Source: Methylocella sp.
Lineage (GTDB): Bacteria; Pseudomonadota; Alphaproteobacteria; Rhizobiales; Beijerinckiaceae
Assembly: GCA_037200525.1 (NCBI GenBank)
Contig: JBBCGG010000001.1
Location: 645,526 to 709,525 of the forward strand
DNA: 64,000 nt
Direction: 5' to 3'
Positions 46,721 to 56,705 of the stretch are shown one piece after another. Numbering within the stretch: position 1 is the first letter of the stretch; each line of letters opens with the position of its first letter. The notes under the pieces are model-generated. The model made no database searches, was not told where the DNA came from, and saw only the letters and a program-made list of their open reading frames with translations. The translations under genes were made by a program, and so were the position numbers.

Positions 46721-48043
46721 ATGAAAATTCTCTTCGCCTCAACGCCCGCGACGGGCCACCTCAATCCGCTGCTTGCGATTAGCCGCATCTTGATGGCCGA
46801 AGGTCACGAGGTCGCCTATCTATCAGGCTCCGTCCTGCGCGATCGCATCGAAGCTACAGGCGCTGCATTTTGGTCGCTTCCAGCGGGCGCCGACATCGAT
46901 CTGCGAGACATCCTTTCGGTAGTTCCGGCGCTGAAGACTATACCTCCGGGATCAGAATGGTTGCGTGCAGCCATTGAGGGCGTGTTCGTCGAGACCCTCC
47001 CTGCGCAGCACGAAGGCTTGCAGCAGGTCCTTCGGAATTTCCCTGCCGACGTGATTATAGGCGATGATATGATCTTCGGCGTTCTGCCGATGCTGCTCGG
47101 GCCGCGCTCGAAACGTCCGCCCATTGTTCTTTGCGGCACATCGTTTCTGCACTGGCGCCGCGAAGACGGAGCGCCGCATTTCGCTGGCCTGCCCCCCGCG
47201 ACCACCAAGGGGCAGCTCGAGGAATATGCGGCCATCGCTCGAGAACACGATATAGCAGTCAATCAACCCTTGGCGCTTCGCCTGAATCAAATCTTGCAGG
47301 AACGCGGCGTTGGGCCGTTGTCGACAAACCTCTTTGATTCCGTCGTAGAACTTGCGGACGCCTACATGCAGTTGACGGTTCCAAGCTTCGAATTTCCCCG
47401 CGCCATCCCACCCTCAGTCAATTTCATCGGCGCTCTCCCCATCGTTCCAAATCAGGCTCCGGTTCCGTCATGGGCGAGCGAGTTGGATGGTTCGCGCAAA
47501 GTCGTGCTGGTTACTCAAGGAACGGTGGCAAATCACGATTTTGGCTTGCTGGTCGCCCCGGCGCTTGCGGCGCTCGCCAATGAGCCTGATGTGCTTGTCG
47601 TCGTCACCGCGGGCGGCCGCCCCGTCGACGCCATACCAGGCCCAATTCCTGCCAACGCGCGGCTGGCTAGTTATCTGCCGTTCGAATGGGCGCTCGCGAA
47701 GGTCGACGCATTCGTCACCAATGGCGGCTATGGCAGCGTCAATCAGGCGCTGAGCTTCGGAATTCCCCTTGTCACGGCGGGGCTGACTGAAGACAAAGCC
47801 GACGTGAACGCCCGCGTCGCGTGGTCGGGGGTCGGCATTAATCTTGCGACCAATGAGCCGACGCCGGAGGCGCTGCGCGCGGCGGTCCGGGATGTCTTGG
47901 ACAAGCCGAATTATCGTTCGCGCGCGACCGAGATGGCCAAAGAGTTCGGCAGCATCGACACGCGGTCCGAGATCCTCCGCATTCTCGATGAGGTTTCTGG
48001 GGCTTCATCGAAAGATAAAGGCCGTCGGCTCGCGGGCAGATAA
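46721..48043 (+). CDS. UGT-type (MGT family) glycosyltransferase
   Basis: 440 residues of the GT1/MGT type. MKILFASTPATGHLNPLLAI is the acceptor-domain start with the catalytic histidine; VVLVTQGTVANHDFGLLVAP opens the nucleotide-sugar domain, and VDAFVTNGGYGSVNQALSFG with IPLVTAGLTEDKADVNARVAW is the donor-binding signature (HxGxGS type, here TNGGYGSV). Such enzymes glycosylate small lipophilic molecules such as macrolides, carotenoids or lipids; the acceptor here is unknown. The gene stands alone between direct repeats and upstream of trpA, where trpB is usually found. Confidence 0.88.
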   Translation: MKILFASTPATGHLNPLLAISRILMAEGHEVAYLSGSVLRDRIEATGAAFWSLPAGADIDLRDILSVVPALKTIPPGSEWLRAAIEGVFVETLPAQHEGLQQVLRNFPADVIIGDDMIFGVLPMLLGPRSKRPPIVLCGTSFLHWRREDGAPHFAGLPPATTKGQLEEYAAIAREHDIAVNQPLALRLNQILQERGVGPLSTNLFDSVVELADAYMQLTVPSFEFPRAIPPSVNFIGALPIVPNQAPVPSWASELDGSRKVVLVTQGTVANHDFGLLVAPALAALANEPDVLVVVTAGGRPVDAIPGPIPANARLASYLPFEWALAKVDAFVTNGGYGSVNQALSFGIPLVTAGLTEDKADVNARVAWSGVGINLATNEPTPEALRAAVRDVLDKPNYRSRATEMAKEFGSIDTRSEILRILDEVSGASSKDKGRRLAGR

Positions 48044-48132
48044 CCCTTTCGCTTGAAAAGCTCTGATTGAGCGCCGGCCCAATGGTCCCTACCCGGCGTC
48101 TCGATCAGCGGCGAAAATGCATAATGCGGGGC

Positions 48133-48158
48133 GGCGCTAACCCGGCCCAAGCCCCTCC
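48133..48158 (+). repeat. Direct repeat, right arm
   Basis: GGCGCTAACCCGGCCCAAGCCCCTCC, partner of the copy at 46156-46183. It is located about 145 bases before trpA. Confidence 0.7.
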
Positions 48159-48301
48159 AGCGAGCCAATGTGCTAACTCTAATCGTTGGCGTAGCTGGAG
48201 GGATTTAGCGGACGCGAAATCCCGCCGCGGCGGCGCTTTCGCCTCAGCGCCCTCCGTGTTAAAGGCTTCCTCTTCCCCTTAGGAGGCGCCCGAAAAGCCC
48301 G

Positions 48302-49150
48302 ATGTCCCAGTCTTCCCCAACACGTATCGATCGCCGTTTTGCCGAGCTGGCCGAGGCGGACCGCGCCGCGCTTGTGACTTTCGTGATGGCTGGCGACCCG
48401 GACCTTGCGACGAGCCTCAAAATTCTCAAGGCGCTGCCCGAGGCGGGCGCCGACGTGATCGAGGTCGGCATGCCGTTCACCGATCCGATGGCCGATGGAC
48501 CGGCGATACAGGCGGCGGGATTGCGGGCGCTGGCGGCCGGAACGACCCTCGTCAAAACTCTGGCGCTGGTCGCGGATTTCCGCCAAAGCGATAAGACGAC
48601 GCCGATCGTCCTGATGGGCTATTACAACCCAATCTATATCCACGGCGTCGATGTTTTTCTCGAGGACGCGAAGCGGGCCGGCGTCGACGGCCTCATCGTG
48701 GTCGACCTTCCGCCCGAGGAGGACGCCGAGCTTTGCCTGCCGGCGCTCGCCGCGGGGCTGAATTTCATCCGCCTTGCGACCCCAACCACGGACGCGGCGC
48801 GGCTGCCGGCGGTGCTCGCCAACACCTCGGGGTTCGTCTATTACGTGTCGATCACCGGCACGACTGGGGCGGCGACGCCGGATTATTCCAAGACGGCGAT
48901 CGCGGTCGAGCGCATCAAGCATCATACAAGCTTGCCAATCGCGGTCGGCTTCGGCGTCAAAAATGCGGCGACAGCCGAAGCGATCGCGGCCCATGCCGAC
49001 GGCGTGGTTGTCGGCTCGGCGATCGTCGAGGCGGTCCGCGGATCGCTCGACGCCAACGGCAAGGCCACCGGAAAAAGCGTCGAGGCTGTGACGAAACTCG
49101 TCGCCGACATCGCAGAGGGCATCCGGCGGGCGGCTCTTGCAACCGGGTAG
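48302..49150 (+). CDS. trpA: Tryptophan synthase alpha chain
   Basis: 282 residues. [20 protein letters not shown] holds the catalytic glutamate and aspartate (Glu49/Asp60 of the Salmonella enzyme), [10 protein letters not shown] the moving loop region, and [13 protein letters not shown] plus [15 protein letters not shown] the phosphate-binding sites. It cleaves indole-3-glycerol phosphate to indole for the beta chain. An AGGAGG site precedes the ATG. trpB, normally directly upstream in this group, is not within the window, while the downstream order trpA-accD-folC is the standard one. Confidence 0.97.
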   Translation: MSQSSPTRIDRRFAELAEADRAALVTFVMAGDPDLATSLKILKALPEAGADVIEVGMPFTDPMADGPAIQAAGLRALAAGTTLVKTLALVADFRQSDKTTPIVLMGYYNPIYIHGVDVFLEDAKRAGVDGLIVVDLPPEEDAELCLPALAAGLNFIRLATPTTDAARLPAVLANTSGFVYYVSITGTTGAATPDYSKTAIAVERIKHHTSLPIAVGFGVKNAATAEAIAAHADGVVVGSAIVEAVRGSLDANGKATGKSVEAVTKLVADIAEGIRRAALATG

Positions 49151-49443
49151 CGCGCCTCGGAAAGCTGCGACTTTTTGGACGCGATCCTGCGTGAGAACAA
49201 AGAGATACGCTACATTGGCGATTTAACTTGACGCGGTCTGCCGTTGGCTGTTTTTGCGTGCGGAACGAAACTAGGCCGTGTCGCGCCCTTGGCGCGCTTG
49301 CTTTGGATCCCCATTATGCGCCAACATCACTGGATGTTTTAATTTTTCACGGCTAAAGAGCCCGTCGCCGCAAGGCTCGTTATTTGGCGCAGCGATTGCC
49401 GCTGCAAGACCGGCCAAACTCTGCCGCCCAATCAGGATCTTCA

Positions 49444-50313
49444 ATGAACTGGATCGCGAATGTCGTCCCGCCCAAGGTCAGATCCTTTCTACGCCGCGAG
49501 ACGCCCGAAAATCTCTGGGTCAAATGCCCCGAAAGCGGCGAACTGGTGTTTCACACCGACCTCGAAGCAAATCTCTTCGTCGTGCCGGGCTCTGGCTATC
49601 ACATGCGCCTCGCTCCCAAGGCGCGCCTCAACAATCTCTTCGACGGCGGGATCTTTGATGAGCTTGCGACGCCGGAAGCGCCGCTCGATCCGCTGAAGTT
49701 CCGCGACGTCAAGCGCTACACCGACCGGCTCAAGGAATACCGCCTTAAAACTGAGGCGCAGGATGCGGTCAAGCTCGCCTCCGGCCGGTTGGAAGGCATG
49801 GAGGTCGTCGTCGCCGTGCAGGACTTTGATTTTCTGGGCGGTTCGCTCGGCCTGGCGGCGGGCGAGGCGATCGTCACCGGAATGCTGACCGCCGTCGAGC
49901 GCCGCACCCCCTTCATCATTTTCACCGCCTCGGGCGGCGCCCGCATGCAGGAAGGTATTTTCTCCTTGATGCAGATGCCGCGCACGACCATCGCCGTGCA
50001 GCGTCTGCGCAAGGCTGGACTGCCCTATATCGTCGTTTTGACCAACCCGACGACCGGCGGCGTAACCGCCTCTTACGCCATGCTTGGCGACATTCACATC
50101 GCCGAGCCTGGCGCGGTCATCGGCTTTGCAGGCGCAAGAGTAATCGAGCAGACCATTCGCGAGCGCCTGCCGGAAGGATTCCAGCGCGCCGAATATCTCC
50201 AAGCGCATGGAATGATCGACATGGTCGTCCACCGCCAAGACATGCGCGCGACGCTCGCCCGTGTTTGCGCGCTTCTGACCAAGACGCCGCGCGTCGAGCG
50301 AAACGCCGCCTGA
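49444..50313 (+). CDS. accD: Acetyl-CoA carboxylase carboxyltransferase subunit beta
   Basis: 289 residues. The crotonase-like carboxyltransferase core is clear ([60 protein letters not shown]). The N-terminal zinc ribbon is degenerate: in [20 protein letters not shown] and the later VVPGSGYHM only one of the four usual cysteines remains. Similar losses are known in other Hyphomicrobiales, so the protein should be functional. It forms the transcarboxylase with AccA (not in the window) for fatty acid synthesis. AGGA precedes the ATG. Confidence 0.96.
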   Translation: MNWIANVVPPKVRSFLRRETPENLWVKCPESGELVFHTDLEANLFVVPGSGYHMRLAPKARLNNLFDGGIFDELATPEAPLDPLKFRDVKRYTDRLKEYRLKTEAQDAVKLASGRLEGMEVVVAVQDFDFLGGSLGLAAGEAIVTGMLTAVERRTPFIIFTASGGARMQEGIFSLMQMPRTTIAVQRLRKAGLPYIVVLTNPTTGGVTASYAMLGDIHIAEPGAVIGFAGARVIEQTIRERLPEGFQRAEYLQAHGMIDMVVHRQDMRATLARVCALLTKTPRVERNAA

Positions 50314-50335
50314 CGCCAGCAGGAACAAGATTATC

Positions 50336-51652
50336 ATGACCTCTCTCGATGCGCTGCTCGCGCGGCTCTTCCTTCTGCACCGCAAAGATATCGAACTGAC
50401 GTTGGAGCGGATCGAGCAGCTGCTCGCGGCATTGGGATCGCCCGAGACGAAATTGCCGCCGATCATTCATGTCGCCGGCACCAATGGCAAAGGCTCGACC
50501 ATCGCCTTCATGCGCGCGATCCTCGAGGCTGCGGGGAAGCGCGTTCACGTCTATACATCGCCGCATCTGGTGCGCTTTCACGAACGCATCCGGCTTGCGG
50601 CCAAAGGCGGCGGCCAACTCATCTCCGATGCGGCGCTTTTTGAGGCGCTGAGCCAGTGCGAGAAAATCAACGCCGGCGCGCCAATTACGTTCTTCGAATT
50701 CACCACCGCTGCGGCTTTCAAAGTCTTCAGCGAAAACCCCGCTGATTATCTGCTTCTGGAAGTTGGCCTTGGCGGCAGGGGCGACGCGACCAACGTCATT
50801 AAGGGGCCCAAGGCCACGGTGGTGACGTCGATCTCGATCGATCATCCCGAATTTCTCGGGAACACGATCGAGAAGATCGCGTTCGAGAAGGCCGGAATTT
50901 TCAAACCTGGCGCTCCCGCGATCCTAAGCGCTCAGAGCGACGTTGCTCTCGCCGTATTGCGGCGAGAGGCGGCGCGCGCCGGGGCCCCCCTGATCGACGC
51001 CGAGCGGAATTTCTCCGCCCGAGAAGAACATGGACGCTATATTTTCGAGGACGAGCGCGGACTTCTGGATCTGCCGTTGCCGCGCTTGCTCGGCCGCCAC
51101 CAGCTCCAAAATGCGGCGACGGCCATCGCCGCCCTGCGCTGGATCGAACCTGATCTTGACCCGAGCGCCTTCGAGCGCGGCATGACGCAGGTCGAATGGC
51201 CGGCCCGTTTGCAAAATCTCGTCAAGGGGCATGTCTCCGAGCTGGCTCCGCCCGGCGCAGAGATTTGGCTCGACGGCGGCCATAATGAAGACGGCGGGCG
51301 CGTCCTCGCGGAGGCTATGGCCGATTTTGAAGACAAGACCGAACGGCCGCTGGTCATTATTTGCGGCACGCTCACGACCAAGGATACCGGCGCATTTTTG
51401 CGCGCCTTCAAGGGTCTTGCTCAAGAGGTTCTCGCCATCCCGGTCGAAGCCGAACATTATGGCAGGCCGGCGCGGGATGTCGCCGCAGCCGCTAACGAAG
51501 TCGGAATCCGAGCCGCGGCCTGCGAAAATATGGAAGCGGCGCTGCGTTTCCTGTCCGCGCGGGATTGGCGGATGCCGCCACGCATCCTCATCGCAGGCAG
51601 CCTTTATCTCGCCGGAGAAGCATTGGCGCTCAACGGAACGCCGCCGGAATAG
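50336..51652 (+). CDS. folC: Bifunctional dihydrofolate/folylpolyglutamate synthase
   Basis: 438 residues. IHVAGTNGKGSTIAFMRAIL is the Mur-ligase-type ATP loop, VYTSPHLVRFHERIRL follows, and LGGRGDATNVIKGPKATVVT plus SIDHPEFLGNTIEKIAFEKA are the omega-loop and carbamylated-lysine regions. It adds glutamate to dihydropteroate and folates. It starts 22 bases after accD in the same transcript. Confidence 0.96.
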   Translation: MTSLDALLARLFLLHRKDIELTLERIEQLLAALGSPETKLPPIIHVAGTNGKGSTIAFMRAILEAAGKRVHVYTSPHLVRFHERIRLAAKGGGQLISDAALFEALSQCEKINAGAPITFFEFTTAAAFKVFSENPADYLLLEVGLGGRGDATNVIKGPKATVVTSISIDHPEFLGNTIEKIAFEKAGIFKPGAPAILSAQSDVALAVLRREAARAGAPLIDAERNFSAREEHGRYIFEDERGLLDLPLPRLLGRHQLQNAATAIAALRWIEPDLDPSAFERGMTQVEWPARLQNLVKGHVSELAPPGAEIWLDGGHNEDGGRVLAEAMADFEDKTERPLVIICGTLTTKDTGAFLRAFKGLAQEVLAIPVEAEHYGRPARDVAAAANEVGIRAAACENMEAALRFLSARDWRMPPRILIAGSLYLAGEALALNGTPPE

Positions 51653-51678
51653 GCTTCGCGTAGCTCACTTCCCGGAGC

Positions 51679-52035
51679 TCACTCGCCATCGTATTCAGCC
51701 CAACAATCCGGCGTCTCGAAAACAGTGACGCTGACGAGTTGAGGAAGCGCCGCCTTCGTTCGGTCATAAATCCAGATCGCTATATGCTCCGCCGTCGGAT
51801 TCTCGAGCCCCTCAATCTCATTGAGGTAATGATGGTCGAGCCGGGCCAGCAAAGGTCCAAAAACGCTTTCGATCTCGAAGAAATCGACGACGAATCCACT
51901 TGAAGCGTCAACAGCTCCCTCAAGCCTCAGTTCGACCCGATAGGAATGGCCGTGCAGCCTGTGGCAGCGGTGCTTTTCGCCGACATTCGGCAACCGGTGC
52001 GCCGCCTCAAACCGGAAGGCCTGCGTGATTTTCAT
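51679..52035 (-). CDS. queD: 6-carboxytetrahydropterin synthase (queuosine pathway)
   Basis: 118 residues. Zinc-binding histidines are in EAAHRLPNV and HRLHGHSYRVEL; the catalytic cysteine is in EKHRCHRLHG. It converts dihydroneopterin triphosphate to 6-carboxytetrahydropterin. Its ATG overlaps the queE stop (ATGA at 52032-52035), so the two consecutive pathway enzymes are translationally coupled. It is convergent with folC. Confidence 0.95.
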   Translation of the reverse strand: MKITQAFRFEAAHRLPNVGEKHRCHRLHGHSYRVELRLEGAVDASSGFVVDFFEIESVFGPLLARLDHHYLNEIEGLENPTAEHIAIWIYDRTKAALPQLVSVTVFETPDCWAEYDGE

Positions 52036-52667
52036 GGAATTCCAATCAGCTTATGGGTCTGCACGCTCAGCCGCCAGTGCGGATGCTCGAGACAATAGGC
52101 GACCGCCGCGGCCGTATTCGCGGCGCGATCGGCGCCATCCATGGGTTGCAGCCAGAAATGCGCGAAATCCAGGGCGCCGAGAGAATCCGGCCACAGATCC
52201 TGCTGCGGAAAAACCAGCTTCAGTTCGGAGCCTCGCGTTGCGACAAACGGCGCGCCGGCCTTGGGGCTGACGCATAGCCAATCGACGCCGTCTGGCGGCG
52301 CAAGCGTTCCATTTGTCTCGACCGCAATTTCGAAACCCCGTGCGTGTACGGCCTCAATCAATGCATCGTCGAGTTGCAGCAAGGGTTCGCCGCCAGTGAA
52401 GACCACGAAGCGATCGGCCTCACCACCCCGCCACTCCGCCTCGATCGCCGCCGCGAGCGCATCGGCCCCCGCAAAAGAGCCGCCGCCATCCCCGTCGGTC
52501 CCGACGAAATCCGTATCGCAGAAGCGACAGTTCGCCTCGGAGCGGTCCTTTTCCCGGCCCGACCACAGGTTGCAACCAGCAAAGCGGCAGAACACGGCGG
52601 CGCGTCCCGCCTGGGCGCCCTCCCCCTGCAGGGTGAGGAACAGCTCCTTCACCGCGTAGTTACGCAT
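52032..52667 (-). CDS. queE: 7-carboxy-7-deazaguanine synthase
   Basis: 211 residues from ATG 52667. NYAVKELFLTLQGEGAQAGR is the QueE opening. The cluster-binding part is CRFAGCNLWSGRE followed by ANCRFCDTDF, the QueE variant with a long spacer before the final CxxC. VFTGGEPLLQLD is the SAM-binding GGEP motif. The radical SAM enzyme contracts the QueD product to 7-carboxy-7-deazaguanine. Two further in-frame starts (52679, 52730) exist; homology favours 52667. Confidence 0.94.
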   Translation of the reverse strand: MRNYAVKELFLTLQGEGAQAGRAAVFCRFAGCNLWSGREKDRSEANCRFCDTDFVGTDGDGGGSFAGADALAAAIEAEWRGGEADRFVVFTGGEPLLQLDDALIEAVHARGFEIAVETNGTLAPPDGVDWLCVSPKAGAPFVATRGSELKLVFPQQDLWPDSLGALDFAHFWLQPMDGADRAANTAAAVAYCLEHPHWRLSVQTHKLIGIP

Positions 52668-52724
52668 GCACCCCACCATGGAGCGCGATCGCCTCGGCTG
52701 CTTTCGATCGCGCTTGTTGTTTAA

Positions 52725-52770
52725 GCGCATGATCTTATCGGAAAACTCTACAATTTTCCGGGATCATGCT
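52725..52770. repeat. Short intergenic palindrome upstream of queE
   Basis: GCGCATGATCTTATCGGAAA ... TTTTCCGGGATCATGCT: outer arms GCATGATC/GATCATGC and inner CGGAAAA/TTTTCCG. Same type as the element at 7006-7045. It lies between queE and the trxA terminator. Confidence 0.7.
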
Positions 52771-52781
52771 TTGTCCCAAGC

Positions 52782-52807
52782 AAAAAGGACCTCTTGCGAG
52801 GTCCTTT
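52782..52807 (-). terminator. Rho-independent terminator of the addB-addA-trxA unit
   Basis: On the minus strand AAAGGACCTC GCAA GAGGTCCTTTTTG: a 10-bp stem, four-base loop and T-run, 27 bases after the trxA stop. Confidence 0.88.
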
Positions 52808-52834
52808 CATTAGAACGGCGCTGGCGCGGAACCG

Positions 52835-53155
52835 TCAAATGGCTTCGGAAATCCACTTCTTCAGCTCGCCCTTGGGAGCCGCTCCGACTTTGGTCGAGGT
52901 CATCTTACCATCCTTGAATAGCATCAAGGTCGGAATGCTGCGAATGCCATAGGTTCCCGCAACGCCAGGATTTTCATCGACATTCAGCTTGGCGATCGTG
53001 ACTTTGCCCTGCAATTCTGCGGCGATCTCCTCCAGGGCCGGACCAATCATCTTACATGGCCCACACCATTCGGCCCAGAAATCGACTACTACCGGTCCAC
53101 CGGCGCCGACGACATCCGATTTGAAGTTCGCATCTGTGACCTTGACAGTGGACAT
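52835..53155 (-). CDS. trxA: Thioredoxin
   Basis: 106 residues. [20 protein letters not shown] contains the WCGPC redox site; cis-proline is in [13 protein letters not shown]. It is the general disulfide reductant. Start at ATG 53155 ([11 protein letters not shown]); an earlier ATG 53161 adds two residues. It follows addA by 43 bases, the usual order in this group, and is closed by a strong terminator. Confidence 0.96.
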   Translation of the reverse strand: MSTVKVTDANFKSDVVGAGGPVVVDFWAEWCGPCKMIGPALEEIAAELQGKVTIAKLNVDENPGVAGTYGIRSIPTLMLFKDGKMTSTKVGAAPKGELKKWISEAI

Positions 53156-53198
53156 GAACATTTCTCGCAATTTGACGCGGGAAAATACCCGCCGCGCT

Positions 53199-56100
53199 TC
53201 ACCCAGGAACGTAAGAAGGTGCGCCGCTTGCGTCAAGACGCCTCTGCGCGGGGATCGAGGCGAGCGCCGCGTCAAGGCTGGCGTCGTCGAGATCGACAAC
53301 CAGAGGCTTGGCGGTCCAAATCAACATTAGGCGCAGGCGCTTTTCCGGCCAGAGCGGAGCCAGAACGGCGCGATAGAGAGCCATTTGCGCGATATAGCGC
53401 GCCGGAATGTCAGCCAAGGCGCAGGGCGCGCCGGTCTTATAGTCCGCAATGAGGATTTCGTCCGCCGTTTCGCCGATCCGATCGATCCGGCCCAGGACGT
53501 CGACCGAGCCGCCGCGCGGCAACAATGCTGCGCCAGCGACCGCGACCTCGGCTTTTGAGCCCGGCCCAAACAGCGACCCAAGCTCGGGGGCCTCGATGAC
53601 GCCAAGCGCCGCCGCGATGAGCCCGCTTCGAAGCTTCTCGTCAAGGTCATTGGCTCTCGCTTGAAGAAACGCGTGAGCTGCCTCACGCCGACGGTCTGGC
53701 GCAACATCCGGCAAATATTGCAACAGCACATGGGTCAATTCACCGATGCGCAGGGCCTCGCGCCGCGCCGGCATCAGCGATGCGTCGCCCCATTGATCGG
53801 CGGCCGCGAGCGCGCTGGATGGCCTCACCGGCGGCGCTGGCTCGCTCTCAGGATCAACGCGGCGCCAAAGCCAGTCCGGCCCTTTCTCCGCAACAGGCGC
53901 CGCCGGCTCCGGCGACGGCGCGGCGGGACTTACGGCGTCCTCCCCCGCCGAAATCAGGCGAAGCACGCTTTCGTCCGGGCTCCAAAACGCCGGCGCGGCG
54001 ACGGCGGCCCTGTCGCTTGCGAGCGTCGCCTGAATCATCGCGGCCCAGCAATTCTCATCGGGCGCGTTGACCCCATGAAAGCCCGCGATATAAAGCCGCT
54101 CCTCGGCTCGCGTCAAAGCGACATAGAGAAGACGTCTGTATTCATCTAGGCTGGCCTCGCGCGCAGCATCCCGCGCCTCCGTGATCGCGGGACAATCGGC
54201 AGCCTTGCGCGGCGACCAGGCGATCGCCACGGCGCCCGACGATCCCGCGTTGAGGGCGAAAATATTCGGATCATGACGCGGCGAGGGCGCGCCGCAGGTG
54301 TCCGGCAGAAACACGATCTTCGCTTCAAGCCCTTTGGCCGCATGAACCGTCATGACGCGCACGACCTCGACGCCGCTTTCCATATCGCGCTTGATCGATC
54401 GCTCCATCGCCTCAAATTCGGCGAGGAACCCCGCCAGCGAAGGCGCAGCCTCCGCCTCATGCGCCAAGGCGAGCCGCAAGAACTCGTCGATCGCATCAGT
54501 CGCCTCGGGACCCAGGCGGGCCGCCATCGCCCGGCGTCCCCCGTCCTCGTTGAGCAAGCTCGAATAAAATTCAAAAGGGCTTTGCGCTGCGCGCGTCCGC
54601 CAAAGATTCACCTTATCCAGCGCTTGCGCATGATGCGCCGCAGGCGCGCCTCTGAGCGCGTCGATGAGGCTGCCGCTTCGCTTTGGCGCAATTGCCAGAA
54701 GGTCATCGTCATCAAGGCCGATCAAAGGCGATTTCAGCACTGAAGCGAGAACAAGATCATCCTGCGGAAGCAGCGCCGCGCGCCCGGCCGCGACAAGGTC
54801 GAGGACCGCGATATGCCCGGTGAGCTCCAGCCTGTCGGCGCCGGCGACGGGGACCTTGTTTTGTTTTAGAGCGCGGATCACCGCATCGAAAAAAGGCCCG
54901 CGCGTTCGAACCAGAATCAAAATATCGCCGGCGCTAATTTTTCGGCGCGTCCCGTCGCGGCTGTCGTGCACGCACTCGCTCGAATCATCGGCGACGAGCT
55001 GCGCGATCTTCTGCGCGATCCGTCGCGCGATGAGGCTTGCCGGATTCATCTCGTCCAGAATGTCGAGCGGCAATTTCCAATCGCGCGCATCCTCGCGCGC
55101 TTGCGCTCCGATCGATGGCCAGATCTCGATCAGCCCCGGAAGCTTTTGCTTCAAGGCCTCATGCGGCACCCAGACATCATTGTCGATCAGCCCGCTTTGA
55201 TGCTCGCGCAACTCGAAGACCTTATCGACGGCCTCAAGCACGCCGGGCGCCGACCGGAACGATTGAGTCAGCCGCACATCCGCAAAGGTCTCGGCCCCCG
55301 ATGTGAATCTGCGCGCAAATTTCCCTCGCATCTCTGCGAACATATGCGGCGCCGCGCCCTGAAACGAGAAGATCGATTGCTTTTCGTCGCCGACCGCAAA
55401 GAACGTGCGCGCCGCGGCGCTGCGTCCGGAGCCGACCGCGAAATCTTCCGTCAGCCGCTCGAGAATTTGCCATTGCGCCGCGCTGGTGTCTTGCGCCTCA
55501 TCGACAAGAATATGATCGATGCCGGCATCGAGCTTGTACAGAACCCAGGCCGCCTCCGAACGTTCAAGCAACCCCAATGTCTTCGCGACGAGATCATCAA
55601 AATCGAGAATGCCCCGCACGGCCTTCATCGCTTCATAGCGCCTGAAAATGGCGTCAACCACGGCGACAAGCGCCAGCGTGCGCTCGAGCGTTTCGGCGGA
55701 TTTTAATTCTCCGCGCAGGGGATCGAGACGCTCTTGTTCGGCGAAGAGCTCGGCGACAATGTCGGGGCGTTGCTTTGCGAGCGTTTGGTTGACGAGCGTT
55801 TTGGCTCTTTCGCTTTTTGTCTTAGTGAAGAAGATGGAAAGATAGAATTCAAGGCAGGATTCGAGATCCCCGTCTTCATGATGCGAAGCAGCTTGTCGAA
55901 ATAGTTTCGCCTTTTTTTGATTGTTGACGCCGCCCTGATCGAAGAAAGCCGCGAGTTCGCTCCAGCGCTCCGGCGGAACGCCGTGCTCGATCATGTCTCG
56001 CGTGATCGCAGCGACGCCCCGCCCCGGCGCGAGGCTCAAAGCCTTGCGCAAAAGCGGCTCTGGATCTTGAGGCCACCGCGCGCGCGACATTGCGCGATGA

Positions 56101-56705
56101 CGCAGCGCTTCCTTGATCAAACTCTCGAACGTTCCGCCCGAACATTCATCGGAAACGCGCTGAAGCGCATCGCCGATCGCCAGATGCCCCCCCATCGCCT
56201 GAGCGAGAACCTCGCGCCGCGAGTGCTCTAGAAGTTGGGCTTGAGCGAACTCATCAGCGACGTCAAACCGCGCAGGAGCGTTCGCCTCGAATGGAAAAAG
56301 ATGTAGCAGCTTTTCGCAGAACGCATGGATGGTCTGAATCTTCAGTCCGCCCGGCGTCTCGACCGTCCGCGCGAAAAGTTTGCGCGCCGCGGTTTTTTCC
56401 CGTTCGCGCGGTTCGGGCGCGCCGGTCGCGACGATCGCCTTGCGCAGCTCGGCGTCATCGAGCCGCGTCCATTTTGCGAGGGTGTCGAAGACGCGCGTCG
56501 CCATATTCGCCGCCGCAGCCTTGGTGAAGGTGAGACACAGGATTTTCGATGGCGCGACGCCCTGCAGCAGAAGCCGCACGACGCGCTGGGCGAGCACATG
56601 CGTTTTGCCTGAGCCGGCATGCGCCGAGACCCAGACCGAGGCCGTGGGGTCCGAGGCTTGACGCTGCTTTTCCAGCGTGTGTTGCGGGACATTAAAAAGC
56701 GCCAT
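53199..56705 (-). CDS. addA: AddA helicase-nuclease of double-strand-break repair
   Basis: 1168 residues. Walker A is [20 protein letters not shown]; Walker B and Q-rich part is [39 protein letters not shown] is helicase motif V/VI region. The C-terminal RecB-type nuclease motif is [19 protein letters not shown]. AddAB unwinds and trims broken ends up to a recombination hotspot for RecA loading, substituting for RecBCD. Its ATG shares its A with the addB stop (TAATG at 56703-56707), so translation is coupled. Confidence 0.96.
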   Translation of the reverse strand: MALFNVPQHTLEKQRQASDPTASVWVSAHAGSGKTHVLAQRVVRLLLQGVAPSKILCLTFTKAAAANMATRVFDTLAKWTRLDDAELRKAIVATGAPEPREREKTAARKLFARTVETPGGLKIQTIHAFCEKLLHLFPFEANAPARFDVADEFAQAQLLEHSRREVLAQAMGGHLAIGDALQRVSDECSGGTFESLIKEALRHRAMSRARWPQDPEPLLRKALSLAPGRGVAAITRDMIEHGVPPERWSELAAFFDQGGVNNQKKAKLFRQAASHHEDGDLESCLEFYLSIFFTKTKSERAKTLVNQTLAKQRPDIVAELFAEQERLDPLRGELKSAETLERTLALVAVVDAIFRRYEAMKAVRGILDFDDLVAKTLGLLERSEAAWVLYKLDAGIDHILVDEAQDTSAAQWQILERLTEDFAVGSGRSAAARTFFAVGDEKQSIFSFQGAAPHMFAEMRGKFARRFTSGAETFADVRLTQSFRSAPGVLEAVDKVFELREHQSGLIDNDVWVPHEALKQKLPGLIEIWPSIGAQAREDARDWKLPLDILDEMNPASLIARRIAQKIAQLVADDSSECVHDSRDGTRRKISAGDILILVRTRGPFFDAVIRALKQNKVPVAGADRLELTGHIAVLDLVAAGRAALLPQDDLVLASVLKSPLIGLDDDDLLAIAPKRSGSLIDALRGAPAAHHAQALDKVNLWRTRAAQSPFEFYSSLLNEDGGRRAMAARLGPEATDAIDEFLRLALAHEAEAAPSLAGFLAEFEAMERSIKRDMESGVEVVRVMTVHAAKGLEAKIVFLPDTCGAPSPRHDPNIFALNAGSSGAVAIAWSPRKAADCPAITEARDAAREASLDEYRRLLYVALTRAEERLYIAGFHGVNAPDENCWAAMIQATLASDRAAVAAPAFWSPDESVLRLISAGEDAVSPAAPSPEPAAPVAEKGPDWLWRRVDPESEPAPPVRPSSALAAADQWGDASLMPARREALRIGELTHVLLQYLPDVAPDRRREAAHAFLQARANDLDEKLRSGLIAAALGVIEAPELGSLFGPGSKAEVAVAGAALLPRGGSVDVLGRIDRIGETADEILIADYKTGAPCALADIPARYIAQMALYRAVLAPLWPEKRLRLMLIWTAKPLVVDLDDASLDAALASIPAQRRLDASGAPSYVPG

